The position numbers and the translations under genes are program-made. From Helicostylum pulchrum (taxonomy: Eukaryota > Mucoromycota > Mucoromycetes > Mucorales > Mucoraceae), in NCBI GenBank assembly GCA_025677825.1, contig JAIXMO010000048.1, positions 1-64,000 on the forward strand: a stretch of 64,000 nt of DNA, written 5' to 3'. Shown piece by piece: positions 35,403-47,045 of the stretch. Position 1 is the first letter of the stretch. Each line of letters begins with the position of its first letter. The notes under the pieces are model-generated. The model was not told the DNA's origin, ran no database searches, and saw nothing but the letters and a program-made list of their open reading frames with translations.

Positions 35403-36631
35403 GTTTTTTTTTCGAGTTTCGTTATTAATTCTAAAAAGTAAAAACTGTTTTTTATAGTGGGATTAGATAAAATACTATTTTGTTGTAGTTGTTGCTGTTT
35501 ACTTCGCTTTATTACAATAATGTTTAGAAAAGTGAAAACGAAAAAAAAAATCTAGTCGAGTTTTTTTTTTTCTTTTTTTACGCGTGGTTTTGTCGTCATC
35601 AAATTGAATTTATTCAAGCACCGTGTAAAAAAGTAACATCAGTTCTTCTTGAATAGTTTTCATGCTGGATTATTTTTAAGGCTTCTATTTTACTAATACC
35701 GAAGAACAATTTAAACGAAATATCAAAAGGAAGGAGAAAAAAAAGTTACTCTTTTACTGTGTCCTATTAATAAGGAAAGGCGTACAAGTGACAGTACAGA
35801 AAAAAAAGACTATGTATAGCACACGCATCTTTGGCGGCGCGAAAAAAAAAAACTATGAAAAAAGGTTTAAGCTTACTTACAGTGTTTCCACTGTTAACTC
35901 AAAAAAAGTTAAGGAGCTTAAGAAGAGCCCGTCCTCTTTTTTCTTATGTTTGTTATTATTCTTATTCCTTTCGTGTTACCCTTTTTTTCTTATAAATAGA
36001 GACCACTTTTTCCTTTTCAAAATAAATTCTCAAACGTGTTTCTCACTTAAAATATATCTTTTTATTTTACTACCTTGAAGCCTTAATTGCTCACGTTCGT
36101 GAATAGAAAACACTTCTAACAAGAAACATTCATTCACTTTGTGTTCCTTGTGTAACTAAACATTGGAAAAGAAACATAATACACTTAAAATAAATCACCA
36201 TATAACCTTTTCTATTGCGATAAAAACCTTTATAAGTAACCTCTGCGTTAGTAAACATCTGCAATAAGAACCTTGTAACCTTTATATAAGCTACATTTAA
36301 AGTATCAGTCTTAAAAGAGAACACATCTTCACAGAACAAGTTCCTTTTTTTAAATAGCTGAATTTATCTATCTATCTTTTTATTCTAAGTCTTAGACTTT
36401 AACGCATTTTATAATAATAACGGCTTAATCAAACCTATTGATTTGGTGCTTAATAAGTACTTAAAACAACTCTATAACTTTATTCCCCGACAGAATAAGA
36501 TCGCACTTCACAATGCTTGGATATAAGGAAATTAGTTAAGGTACCAAATGTTTTTTTTTCACCTGTAATATCTTTAAATCTTAAGCCCGAGGGCGAAAAA
36601 TAACCACGTTATATGTGGCGCTTTATCTGTT
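35403..36631. other. Intergenic, no supported gene
   Basis: Upstream flank of NOT1 and downstream flank of the second Fanzor-like relic. Open frames at 35788-36078 (plus) and 36130-36339 (minus) are biased and unrecognised. The latter ends within sequence that could belong to the decayed element, but I see no motif. Confidence 0.4.
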
Positions 36632-37897
36632 TTAACGAGTAAATACTTGTGGCCATCCATTCCCAGCCCAGATCTGCGAGGCTATATGCTTCGTGTTCTT
36701 AGCAGCGAAGACATCACGATTCCAATATATATTGCAATTGTTACAGATCAGTATATTCTGTCCTCATTTTTTTGATTTCGAAGGTTTATTCTCGTTACAA
36801 TTACGACATACCTATTGTAGAGGATATTTAGATGTATTAATAAGGGATTACTTGTATTGAAGTAACTTACATATGACGTTCGAAATTCATTTATATCGAG
36901 GACTAATACCTTCCCAAGCTTCTCCTTTATCTTGAGCTGTTTGTAAATGATTTCTGAAACCCCAACATGTCGTCCTTTGTGCTTTACGTGACTCTTACCC
37001 TTCAAACCGTCACCAAAAATCACCAAAGGCATCCTCGTAGTGCCTCCCTCGTTGAAGTGACTTCTGTAATTTGTCCGTCTACGTGTTGTTAACATCAATA
37101 CACTTATTTTGGTAGCGAGGAATAAATGTTATCTTAAAACTAGTAGACAGCGACCTGGCTTCGTTTTCCCCATACATAATGCGCTGTGTAAGCAGTTTTA
37201 CGACCAGGATCCAAAAAACATGGACGAAAAAATGCTAGAATTTCCTCTTCATTAAAATCAGCTAACTCAAGATTTACAGAGCTTTCTGGTATCTGTTCTG
37301 ATACATTCCTAGCGAATAAAACTCTACATGTGTAAACATCAATGTACAAGCCATTCAAGAACATTTTTCCCTTTCGCCTTGGTAGATTCTGTAGCGCTTC
37401 AAACCTATTGTTTTGTTAATCATCAAGTTAAATGTTGAATGTCTTTTTATTTACTGTCTTATTTTAAATTTAGTAAAATCAAATGCAGCAAAAAAAAACG
37501 TAGTATGAACTGTGTGAGTCGAGGAAATTTATCTTTAATAGTTCAACCAAAGTAAACTCATAATTTCGACAAGCTTTTGATCTAGCAGTTCTGTGTCCAG
37601 GCTGATCATACGAGCCACATATTGATTGAGCGGAGGTTATCGCCTTTCTTGTTCTTCTTACCAAAGTGTTTGCTCTTTTTTCTTCCGGTGTATCTTTTAC
37701 TTGGCCTCTTAAACATCCAAAAAGTATGAATAAAAGTCTATTATTTGAGTGTTGAATAGTTAGATATATTTAAACCTACTCTTTCTTTTGCCAGAAGAAC
37801 TTTCCTCTTGGTTTCCTTCTGCTTGTTCACGTAACTTCCGTTATTTTCTGTTTCGGATTAACTCTTCAGCGTCCTGATATAAATTCGGACGGACCAT
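36632..37897 (-). mobile_element. Degenerate Fanzor/TnpB-like nuclease gene, copy 2
   Basis: Minus-strand relic in this order: a start-like MVRPNLYQDAEELIRNRK at 37897 followed at once by a TAA; a Cys/His knuckle (SICGSYDQPGHRTARSKACR) near 37600; RuvC-I FLDPGRKTAYTAHY near 37200; PLVIFGDGLKG ... KHKGRHVGVSE near 36990; LDINEFRTSY near 36880; a GTAAGT...AATAG intron; VCRNCNEN, a TGA, then LICNNCNIYWNRDVFAAKN (zinc ribbon plus RDxxAA RuvC-III); and IWAGNGWPQVFTR before TAA at 36632. Roughly 100 residues between RuvC-I and the PLVIFGDG block, present in copy 1, are missing here. Stops and this deletion mean it cannot encode an intact nuclease. Inverted repeats at the ends were not found. Confidence 0.78.
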
Positions 37898-38355
37898 TTA
37901 AGAACTTAAAAGAAAGAAGAACACAAGAAAACGAAGAAAATCCCAGTTAAAGAAAGAAAAATATATAGACTTTTGAAGAAGTAATTTATCAATTTTTTGA
38001 TGTTTTCACCGACAATAAGATTAATTAAAGTATAAAAGGAAGAAAGAAAACTACTTTAACCGAATTATTCAAACCGCACAGGCGGTGAAACCGACCTGGT
38101 GTATTACCACTCGAAAGTGTATATTTTCCAGATGAGGGCAGAGTTTTGGGAGGATCGTTAGTAGGAATATCACATGCAGCTTTAAGTGTTTCGGTATCTT
38201 TTTATTTTACAAAAATCTGCTCCAATTTCAAGCCTTGCGCTCCTCGTTAAATCCTGCAATTGGCACAGGAGTTACACAATCCTGATTGGGAAAAAAAGAC
38301 TCTTTTTTTTATTAGAGATGGACGTAAAATAAATTAGACTTCTTCTTCAAGGAGT
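37898..38355. other. Intergenic between relic and CENP-B-type gene
   Basis: About 460 bp just upstream of the relic's start. No gene or clear transposon terminus recognised. Confidence 0.4.
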
Positions 38356-39042
38356 TTAATTATTTTTTTTTACTATATTTGACTTTAACTTGTAAAGCAT
38401 TTTAGAAGCAGTCATTGCGAAAATAACTTCTTCGTCAGTGTCCGGAGTCATGTTTAGTAATACTTTTTCGAGCGCATCAATTAAATCATTATTTTTACGA
38501 CCTTGTTCGTCACATTCAATAAATGTATCGCTACTACTACTACTAGTAGTAGTAGCAGTATCAGTCACAGTTTCGGTATATTGTTGAGTTGATAAAGTAG
38601 TAGTAGATTTATCAAGCTTTTTTAATTGATGTCTCTGCCTGAAATTTTGTAACCAACCATTAGAAAATTTGAACTTTTTTTTAATTGCTAATTGTTTTGA
38701 TACCAATTCCGCATAATCTCGAATCTCTGTGCCATTCAATTGTATATCTTTTGACGCCAGCGTTTGAATATGCTCTAATAATATTTTTTCTAGTTGCACA
38801 AGTTCAGTTGTTTTAGAGCTCTTTCCCGTAGATTTAACTTTTCCTCGTTCAAGTATAATTTGCTTGTTTTTTAAGATATGACTGATAAGTGCTTGTGAAG
38901 GTAAAACTGGTAAGTTAAATTGTTGCTGCGCCCATTTTCTTAGCTCTGCTTGTGACATCAATCCTATCGCTGTATCATATTGAATGCAAATTTCCATCTT
39001 TTGTTGGTTTGTAAGTCTTATTCTCTTTGGTGTATCAGCCAT
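38356..39042 (-). CDS. CENP-B-type HTH DNA-binding protein without transposase core
   Basis: A single intronless frame of 228 residues from ATG 39042. Residues 1-60 (KRIRLTNQQKMEICIQYD ... LPSQALISHILKNKQ) form a psq/CENP-B N-terminal helix-turn-helix. Residues about 65-140 match a second CENPB-type HTH, ending in the diagnostic SNGWLQNFRQRHQL. This pair is the DNA-binding half of pogo/Tigger transposases and CENP-B. No DDE catalytic domain follows: the rest is a Thr/Ser run and a short acidic tail. The frame is intact, which suggests a domesticated DNA-binding protein rather than a broken transposon, though a truncated element is possible. Confidence 0.85.
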   Translation of the reverse strand: MADTPKRIRLTNQQKMEICIQYDTAIGLMSQAELRKWAQQQFNLPVLPSQALISHILKNKQIILERGKVKSTGKSSKTTELVQLEKILLEHIQTLASKDIQLNGTEIRDYAELVSKQLAIKKKFKFSNGWLQNFRQRHQLKKLDKSTTTLSTQQYTETVTDTATTTSSSSSDTFIECDEQGRKNNDLIDALEKVLLNMTPDTDEEVIFAMTASKMLYKLKSNIVKKNN

Positions 39043-40799
39043 AATTTTAGAGGTAAAAAAAACAATAAAAAGAAAAGAAAAAGAGTTTTTGATTTATTTA
39101 TTTATTTTTTATCACCATACAACAGGGTTTATTCTCGCTCCGAATATGAATATATATATATAACTTAGTCTTGTGATGGTGTAATTTTTTTATTGGGTTA
39201 TACTTCTTATCGATTCAAACACACGATAATTGTCGTATTCCGTTCCGAATTGGCGTTAGACTAAAATATAATTGCCAGCTCCTCTTTTGAAAAAAAAAAA
39301 AGAGGCTGTGACTTTTTACAGTAATAATATTTAGTATAACGCAATGAAATTAATAAAGTATCTCGTTCTTTCAAGTACCAAGCTGTCGGTTAGTAACCAC
39401 CAACCACAAGAAAAAAAACTGCATCAAATGTCTGTATTTAACCTTTTGACAGTGTTTTAATTCAATACGTAAGATCTAATCGGGATTTATTCTTTTACCT
39501 AGCGGTATTAGTACGCCAAAAAAGAAGCAATACAAATTATAGGTCAAAGGTACAACTAATAAATGTGCTTAACTTTTGTTGTTCAAACACTCTTTTGTAG
39601 GCCGCTTATTAGCTGTACGTAAAAAAGACAACAGCCACAAAACTCCTTTTTGGAATAATAAGCGCGCACCTACGACTGCCTGGATCGGGTACAAAGAACG
39701 ATTGCTATTTTTTTTAAAGTAGAAGAATGAAAAGTTTTTATGATCTATATCCTACTAATTCCACATAAATATTTATTTTCCCCTTTTGGAGGAAAAAGCA
39801 AAACTTACTGCTAGCTGTTATTAATATCTAAATACAAACAAGCACTCAAGAGCATTTATTATTGCTTTAACAAGAGCGCAAGTGCTGATCGTTTTTCTGC
39901 CAGTAACCTTCGAATAGGCAAAGATTAAATAATCGTTTAATCTACTTCGGTATTGTTTAGATTCGGCCATAAATTATGTCGTCCTCCGTTATAACTTAAC
40001 AAATTGTCTTCCTTTTTTACTACTGCCAGCTGATGCGGTTATATTTTTAAGCTGACCCTGCGTGCCTCTTCGGCTGTATTTTCTTTTTATGTTGTTTTTT
40101 TCCGCATGAAAAGTTTTTTAAGACGTTTTTACTGATGTCGCTGTTTAGTATTTCTATGCAAGAATGTCATCTATTCTTATTTATCACAAAGGTAAAAAAA
40201 AAAATCATACAAAAATGACGATATAGAATTTTTGATCAATTTTCGCTACTACTGACACTATAGTCTCATCATGCTAGCTACAAGCTCCCAAAAGCTAATT
40301 CTGATATGGCCCCTAAATTCAAGAATGTGGTTTCAGTTATTAAGAGTATTTTAAGACTCTGTAAAAAGCCCATCATTTGCAATAAACCAACCTTACCACT
40401 CGTTTCGAACAATATGTCATAAAAACTCACTTATTAAGTCTCTTCCCCAGTACCCAGTAGGTATTAACTCTGGATAATACATTTATGCTAATACCAACTT
40501 TTTTTTAGTTTTGTTTTACGATATCAAATGCTACTGCTAGGCTTAAGCTGTTCCGTTCAGCCCTGTTTCTGTAGTGCTTAAAAATAAGGCCTGCTGTCTC
40601 CACTACTTTCTATTACCGAACCCGACACTATTTAAGATCTTGATAACATAGTTTTTTTTCTTTCCTTCTTAAATAATACTATATTTTTACACCCTAAAGG
40701 TTATTTATATTTTTTTTATTTACAAGTCCTAAAATTTGAAGTCAACGTAAAAAAAAAAAAAGTCAAATTTTTTTGTTCCCTTTTTCTTTTCTCTTTAAG
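39043..40799. other. Long intergenic region
   Basis: About 1.75 kb between divergent genes (CENP-B-type and CTR9), so it includes both promoters. I see no tRNA, no conserved protein fragment and no clear repeat. The last 100 bp before the CTR9 ATG are A/T homopolymers and a CT-rich block. Confidence 0.45.
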
Positions 40800-43700
40800 A
40801 TGGCATTGGCAAATTTTGGTAATTACGGTGCTAGATCCAAAACCATTGAAGTCCCACTTCAACAAGAACAAGTATTGGAAGTTGTTTGTGATGACTTGCC
40901 TACAAACCCTACTGAGTTAACTGATATCTTTCGTACCGAAAACGTTGGTCTTGCTTATTACAGAATGTTGGCAGTAAATAATATTGTTTCGCGTTATTTG
41001 TCTCTTTCAAAAGCTAAATATTTTTTTTTGACTAGATTGAATATTATGAACAGGACAAGATTGAACAAAGTATTAGTGTTGCTCAAGCTGGTTTAACAAG
41101 TGGTAAGATTATATATATAAATACAGATATATTTTACTAAATACCTTTCATAGCTAGTAATTCACCAGCAACAACACCACGACAAAAGTTACCTTTATTA
41201 ACTTTAATCGCTACTCTTCACATGCGTCTTGCAAGAAAGGAAGCAGATAACGAAACGCAACGTCAAAAATATTTAGAAGAAGCAACACAATTTATTAATG
41301 AAGCGGATCGTATTCATAATCAATACGAACCTAGTTTCGTTGTAAAGGGTAATCTTTACTTGTTGATGAAAAAAATTGATGATGCATCACGTTCTTTCAA
41401 CATGGTACTTGAAAAGAGACCCAATTGTATTCCGGCTCTTTTAGGTAGAGCCAAAATTCAATATTATTTGAAAAATTACAAGGCTTCTTTAAAAACTTAT
41501 CAGTCAGCTCTTAAATTCTCCCGTGGTAAATTCTCTGGTGTTGAAATTCGATTAGGTATTGCTCAATGTTTTGCTCAATTAAAAATGTATACTGAAGCAA
41601 AGGTTGCTTTAAAGCGTTGTATCGATATGGTAATGTATTTAATATGTAACTATCATTTTGATTTATTTATTTATTGTAATTTTATAGAGTTCAGCGCCTA
41701 ATTCTACGGCTTTAATTATGTTGGCTATTATTGAATTAAACGAATCAAAGAAAGTTGAAGAAGGTATTATTCACCAAGAAAATTCATTAAAGCAAGGTCT
41801 TGTACATATGCAACAAGCTCATGTCGCAAATAAAAGACATCCTGCTGTATTAAACATGATGGCAAATCATTTCTTTTTAACTCGTGATTTTGAAAAGGTA
41901 TGCATAAAGAAAAGGGATTTTTTGTTTTTACGTGTGTAGAAATACTTTATATTAATACGATATGATAGACAATGACATCGGCTTCTAGAGCTTTAGGTAC
42001 AGCGTCCAACAATGCAACCAAAGCAGAATCAAGTTATCAAATTGCTAGAGCTCATCACCAAATGCAAGAATTTGATGACGCTTACAAGTTTTATTCACAA
42101 GCACTTGAATTAAATCCAGATCATATTTTGGCTCAATTTGGTATGGGACAAATGCAATTAAAGAGAGGAGAGAATAATGCAGCAACTGAGATCTTTGAAA
42201 AGCTTCATAAATCTGAGCCTGAGTGTGTTGAAATCATGAAGGTACTCGGTTCTCTTTACGGTATTTCAGGGAAAAAGGAAAAGTCACTTGGTTTATTCAG
42301 TAAGCTTTTGGAAAATACAAACGATGATCCTCTTTTAGCTATGGAAATTGCTGAAATGTATGAGGAAAAAGATATTTCCAAATCTTTAAAGTGTAAGCTA
42401 ATACATATAAAAAAGACGAAAAAAAAGAGTTATTTATTCTTTTTATTTTAGACTATGAGCAATCTCTTGCTCTTTTAGATGAAATACCAAAAGACGATTT
42501 ACTTGCTATGGAACGTGTTAAAGAAATTAAACCAGAGTTATTAAACAATATTGCAGTCACTCACCAAACACTAGGCCACTTTACAGAAGCTGAACATTTC
42601 TACAGTCTTGCTCTTCAAGAAAGTGAAACTAGTAAAGGAGAAGAAAAAAATTTAAAACTTACCATGAGTTATAATTTAGCGAGATTATACGAAGAGCGTT
42701 TAGAAATAGAAAAAGCTACTGCCATCTATAGAAAGATTATTGCAGATTATCCAGCCTATGCTGATGGTATTATTATTTTGAAAGTACAAATGCAATGTAT
42801 ACTTACTTTTTTTTTATTGTAGCTCATTTACGTATGGGTGCTATAGAAATGTCGCTTGGTAAATCAGATGAAGCCATGGAATGGTACAAGGAAGTATTTG
42901 ATTCTGCTCCAATGGACGCAAAGGCATGGATTATGATTGCTCAAGCACAAGCAACCACATCCGAAAAATTATGTAAAAGATCTTTTGAAAAGGTTCTTCG
43001 AGATTGCGATAAAAACGACCTTTATACACATGTTGCACTCGGTAACTATCATGCTGCTGCTGCGCGAGAATGTAGAGCTGAAAAGCAAAAGGATCAACGC
43101 AAGGAGTCTTATAAATTGGCAGTCAACTTTTATTCTCAAGCATTACGACGTGATCCATTAAATGTATATGCGGCCAACGGTTTAGCTATTACGATTCTTG
43201 AAACTGGGCATGTAGAAGAAGCGAGAGATTTATTTAACCAAGTGAGAGAAGCAGCAGTAAATAATGCAAGTGTTTGGGTCAATCTGGCTCACGCCTTTGT
43301 TGAATTAAAGCAATATAAACAAGCTATTGTTATGTACGAAAATGCATCCAAAAAATTCTTTAATAATAAGGACGCCAATGTTTTGCTTTGTCTTGCAAGA
43401 ACTCAATATATCCTTTCCAAGTCAGATAAAGATCCAGAAATTATGTACCAGGCATTAAAAAATACAGAAAAGGCACTTCATATTGCACCTTGGGATAAGA
43501 CAACACATTACAATCTTGCACTTGTTCAACAATCTTTTGCTCAACAAATATCAGATCTTCCTCAAGACCAACGTACATCTAGTAATATGCGTAGAGCGTT
43601 AAGTTGTCTTGAATGCGGTCAACGTACTTTCCGTATGTTGATTAATGTTGAAGAGCATACTTTATATGACCACAAAATTACTGAACAGCGTGAGCGTTAT

Positions 43701-44206
43701 GGTGAAACTTTGCGTGTACAATTAGATAGAAAGATGACTGAACAAATTCAATTTGAAGAAGAAAAGGAAAGAAAATTAAATATGGCTAAAAAGAAGCGTG
43801 AAGAAGAACGCGCAAAGATTGTAAGAATGGAAGAAGAAAAGAAGAGATTAGAAAAACTTGAAAACGAAAAAATGGAAGAAGCTCGTCGTAGATTAATGGA
43901 AAAGGTGCGTGAAGATAATATGATGATGGCTAGTCAACAAGTGGAAGATGATGACTTTGACGAAGAAAAGAAAGCAAAGAAGCGTTCAAGAAAGAGAAAA
44001 GATCGTGAAGAAGAAGAGAATGAGGATAGAGAACCTGCTGCTACCACTGAAGATTCTGAAGATGCTTTAAAGAGAAAAGAAAAGAAGGTAATATCAGACT
44101 TTTTTGTTTTTACGTGTGTATTATATTTAATATTTAAACACTTTCTTTATAGCAGTATCGAAGTAAACGAATTATCGAAGACTCTGATGAAGAAGAAGAT
44201 ATGTAA
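40800..44206 (+). CDS. CTR9: Paf1 complex subunit CTR9 (TPR protein)
   Basis: Eight exons from ATG 40800 (MALANFGNYGARSKTIEVP) to TAA 44206 encode about 1,000 residues. Tandem tetratricopeptide repeats fill most of it (for example YKFYSQALELNPDHILAQFG, AVNFYSQALRRDPLNVYAAN, GLAITILETGHVEEARDLF). They are followed by a long Glu/Lys/Arg helical region (EEEKERKLNMAKKKREEER) and a basic-acidic tail ending RRIIEDSDEEE-type sequence (KRIIEDSDEEEDM). This is the standard layout of CTR9, the TPR scaffold of the RNA polymerase II-associated Paf1 complex, which promotes H2B ubiquitylation and elongation. Introns are 54-70 nt; the last lies at about 44089-44152 and joins KEKK to QYRSKR. Confidence 0.95.
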
Positions 44207-45102
44207 AAAAAATTATAAACTATACAAATAAAAACAATGTAAAGATATATTATAGTGAATATATAAAACGTAAGTGGGAAACACATCACCCAGTCATTTG
44301 GGGATGGTGATATTTTTTTATGGCCGTAAAAAATAAACTTTTTTTTTTAAGTTTCAAACTGATGGATTACTCGACTAATGCCTTCTTTTTTTTTTGTAAA
44401 TAAAATAAATCACTTTCTTAAGAATATCATTATTGCACTATTGATGATAATATTTTAAAATAAGAAAATCGACAAGAAAAAAATCTCCCCGCTTAAATTT
44501 AAGGCTTTGTCTCATTCTAATCCACTCAGGGGTGAACGTACGAGGCAGCCAATATAATCAATTAAACCGCCTCAAAGATACACCAGTCGCCATCAATCTT
44601 ATTAGGGATTTTTCTGGTTTATAGGTTCAGAACATCTTTTTTTTTGAAATGTCTTTTTTAAAAAAATGCTTCAGAAGCCTAATCAATGTACTAGAAATAA
44701 AAAGATCATCGATCATTGCTTATCCAATAATATTGTTTATGTCTATTTCAGGCATTTAATATGAAAACGTTTTTCTTGCATTCACCCGTCACTTTTTTCC
44801 CATCATCTTCCAAAACAGTTACCTTCATTCATTATCTCTTCTTAACACCTTTTTTTTTTTCTAACGAATTAAATCTGTAAAGAGCTTCTATTAAGTAATG
44901 TTTCCTTTTTTTTCTCTTTTTGTTTGTTTGAAAGCTTTAAAAAGTGATGGGGAAACGAGTAAAAAAAATGAAACCTAAAATGATTAGAAATCAAGCCTTT
45001 TATGTGTAACATGACAAAAAAATTCTTGACAGAATATAAAAAAGATTTTTTTACGTGTATCTTTTCGCTTTTATCATTTATTGAAAAAATAATATATAAA
45101 AA
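44207..45102. other. Intergenic
   Basis: About 900 bp between CTR9 and the alcohol dehydrogenase-like gene. AT-rich, with a possible hairpin at 44288-44312 (CACCCAGTCATTTGGGGATGG). No gene recognised. Confidence 0.4.
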
Positions 45103-46374
45103 ATGTCTTCTGAAAATACTTTCCATGGCTGGGCCGCTGTAGCTAAAGGTATTTTTTTTTTAAAAAAAAAGTTAAATTTGTTCTTAACTAAAACTAAAAA
45201 AAAACAATTAGATAAACCTTTGGTATGGACCGAATTACCTTTAAAGAACTTTGATGATGACTGTGCTGACATGAAGGTCAGCCACTGTGGTGTTTGCGAT
45301 TCTGATATCCATACTCAAAACGAAGATTGGGGCAAGACTAATTTCCCTTGTGTTACTGGTCATGAAATTGTTGGTGAATGTACTCGTGTCGGTAAGAAAG
45401 TCCAACATATCAAGGTTGGATATCGCATTGGTGTTGGAGCTTAATCTGGTTCGTGCGGTAAATGCAAGCAATGTAAGAGAGGTGAAGAAAATATCTGTCA
45501 AGGTCCTAGAACTAGTACCTATAACAGTCATTATCCTAACGGTGATAAATCTTTCGGTAGTTATGCTGATAAGTGGAGAGGTCATCAACGTTTTGTTTTC
45601 AAGGTACCTGATAACATGACAAACGAAGTCGCTGCTACTTTCTTCTGTGCTGGTGTCACTACTTATTCTCCTTTAAAGCGTTACGGTGTTAATTCTTCTA
45701 GTAAAGTAGGTGTTATTGGTATTGGTGGTCTTGGTCATTTTGCCGTTCAATGGGCTAAGCCTATGGGTGCTGAGGTCGTCGCTCTTTCTAGCTCAGATAG
45801 AAAGCGTGATGATGCTGTTGAGCTGGGTTGTGATCACTATGTTGTTACAAGCAGACCTGAAGAAGCAAAACCTCATATGGGTACATTTACTCACATTATT
45901 GCCACTCACGTTAGCGATAATTTTGATTGGAATATGTACTTTAATAAGATTGATACCAATGGTTACTTTATTATGGTTGCTCTTCCTGAAGCATCTCTTT
46001 CCGGTATCCCTTCCATGACTTTAGCCTGTAGACAAATTGCCCTTGTAGGTTCTTTAATTGGTTCTCCTGCTATGATTGAAGACATGTTAAACTTTGCTGC
46101 CGAACATAACGTTAAGCCTTGGTTAAACAAGTATTCCATGAAGGATTGTAACGAGGCCATTCAAGCTTTCAAAGACGGAAAGCCTAGATATAGAAAATTA
46201 TATTTATTAGATTCGAAAAACATTAACCTGTCGTATTTCATCAGTATATACCTTTTTTATGTACTATATAAAGTCAAAGAGAAAACGAGCTTCTTTTGGG
46301 CCATAAGTGCGGGTAATATATATCTCTCACATGTCAATTACAGTCAAAGAAACTATTTTGACGGATTAAAGTAA
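45103..46374 (+). pseudogene. Zinc alcohol dehydrogenase with in-frame stop
   Basis: Exon 1 (45103-45148) and exon 2 (from 45212) join in phase and encode a cinnamyl/NADP-type medium-chain alcohol dehydrogenase: catalytic-zinc CGVCDSDIHT and GHEIVGE, structural-zinc CGKCKQCKRGEENIC, and Rossmann GIGGLGHFAVQWA. A TAA at 45442-45444 interrupts it exactly where relatives have Gln (GVGA-stop-SGSCGK), a CAA-to-TAA change. After it the same frame continues cleanly to PRYRKLYLLD, then runs about 60 unrelated codons to 46374, as if the natural stop were lost too. All zinc-binding Cys are otherwise intact, so the decay looks recent. A sequencing error is an alternative. Confidence 0.88.
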
Positions 46375-46932
46375 GTATCATATTTGATATATTATGGTTA
46401 AATTGTGTTGTATAAGGTACTCAGTATCTCAAATCTTATATTTCTGCCAAAAATATATTTTACATCAATTTGGGTCCCTTTCTCCACACAAGTTTCGATA
46501 TCAAATTTATTTTTCAAACTGAAAAAAATTGGATTCCTTATATTTAACATCTTATATCAAACTTGATACTATTCTTCATATAATTTCAGAAATCAAATTA
46601 AGTTTCCTGACTAGACTTGAGAGGACGAGAAAAGATCAGAAAGTCAATGAATATCACACTATCTATTGATTAACAATATAAAAAAATAAGTAATCAGCCT
46701 TCGAGGATGCAATATCTTTCATCTGTCAAGCTTACTCGCATAACACGTTGTCAGTATTCTTTTAGTCAAAATCGTATCTCAATTTTGTACTATATTTTCA
46801 AATATAAATTATATTCTATCTCTATTAATAAAACTCATCTTTCTTTTACTCTAAATATATATTCTTACAACATACATAAGTGATTAAGAAACTCCTACAA
46901 AACATAATCAGACGCTGACAACGTCTACACAC
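46375..46932. other. Intergenic
   Basis: AT-rich spacer between the broken dehydrogenase and tRNA-Leu. No feature recognised. Confidence 0.4.
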
Positions 46933-46962
46933 ACTTTCTTTTGCCGAAGAGGCAAAAAGAAG
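46933..46962 (-). terminator. tRNA-Leu downstream hairpin and T-run
   Basis: Right after the tRNA 3' end (minus strand) is CTTCTTTTTGCC, a T5 run suitable as an RNA polymerase III terminator. It is one arm of a near-perfect inverted repeat with a 5-nt loop (arms 46933-46945 and 46951-46963, 11 of 13 positions paired). Confidence 0.65.
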
Positions 46963-47045
46963 TGAAAAGAGTGGGATTTGAACCCACGCCTCCGAAGAGA
47001 TCACGACCTTAACGTGACGCCTTAGACCAACTCGGCCATCTTTCC
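46963..47045 (-). tRNA. tRNA-Leu(AAG)
   Basis: An 83-nt class II tRNA with a long variable arm and no intron. The acceptor stem GGAAAGA pairs with TCTTTTC (one G-U), the discriminator is A, the anticodon stem is TCACG/CGTGA around loop TTAAGGT (anticodon AAG), and the T arm is GTGGG-TTCAAAT-CCCAC. The internal B box GGTTCAAATCC and an A-box-like TGGCCGAGTTGG are present. It reads CUU codons. Confidence 0.95.
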
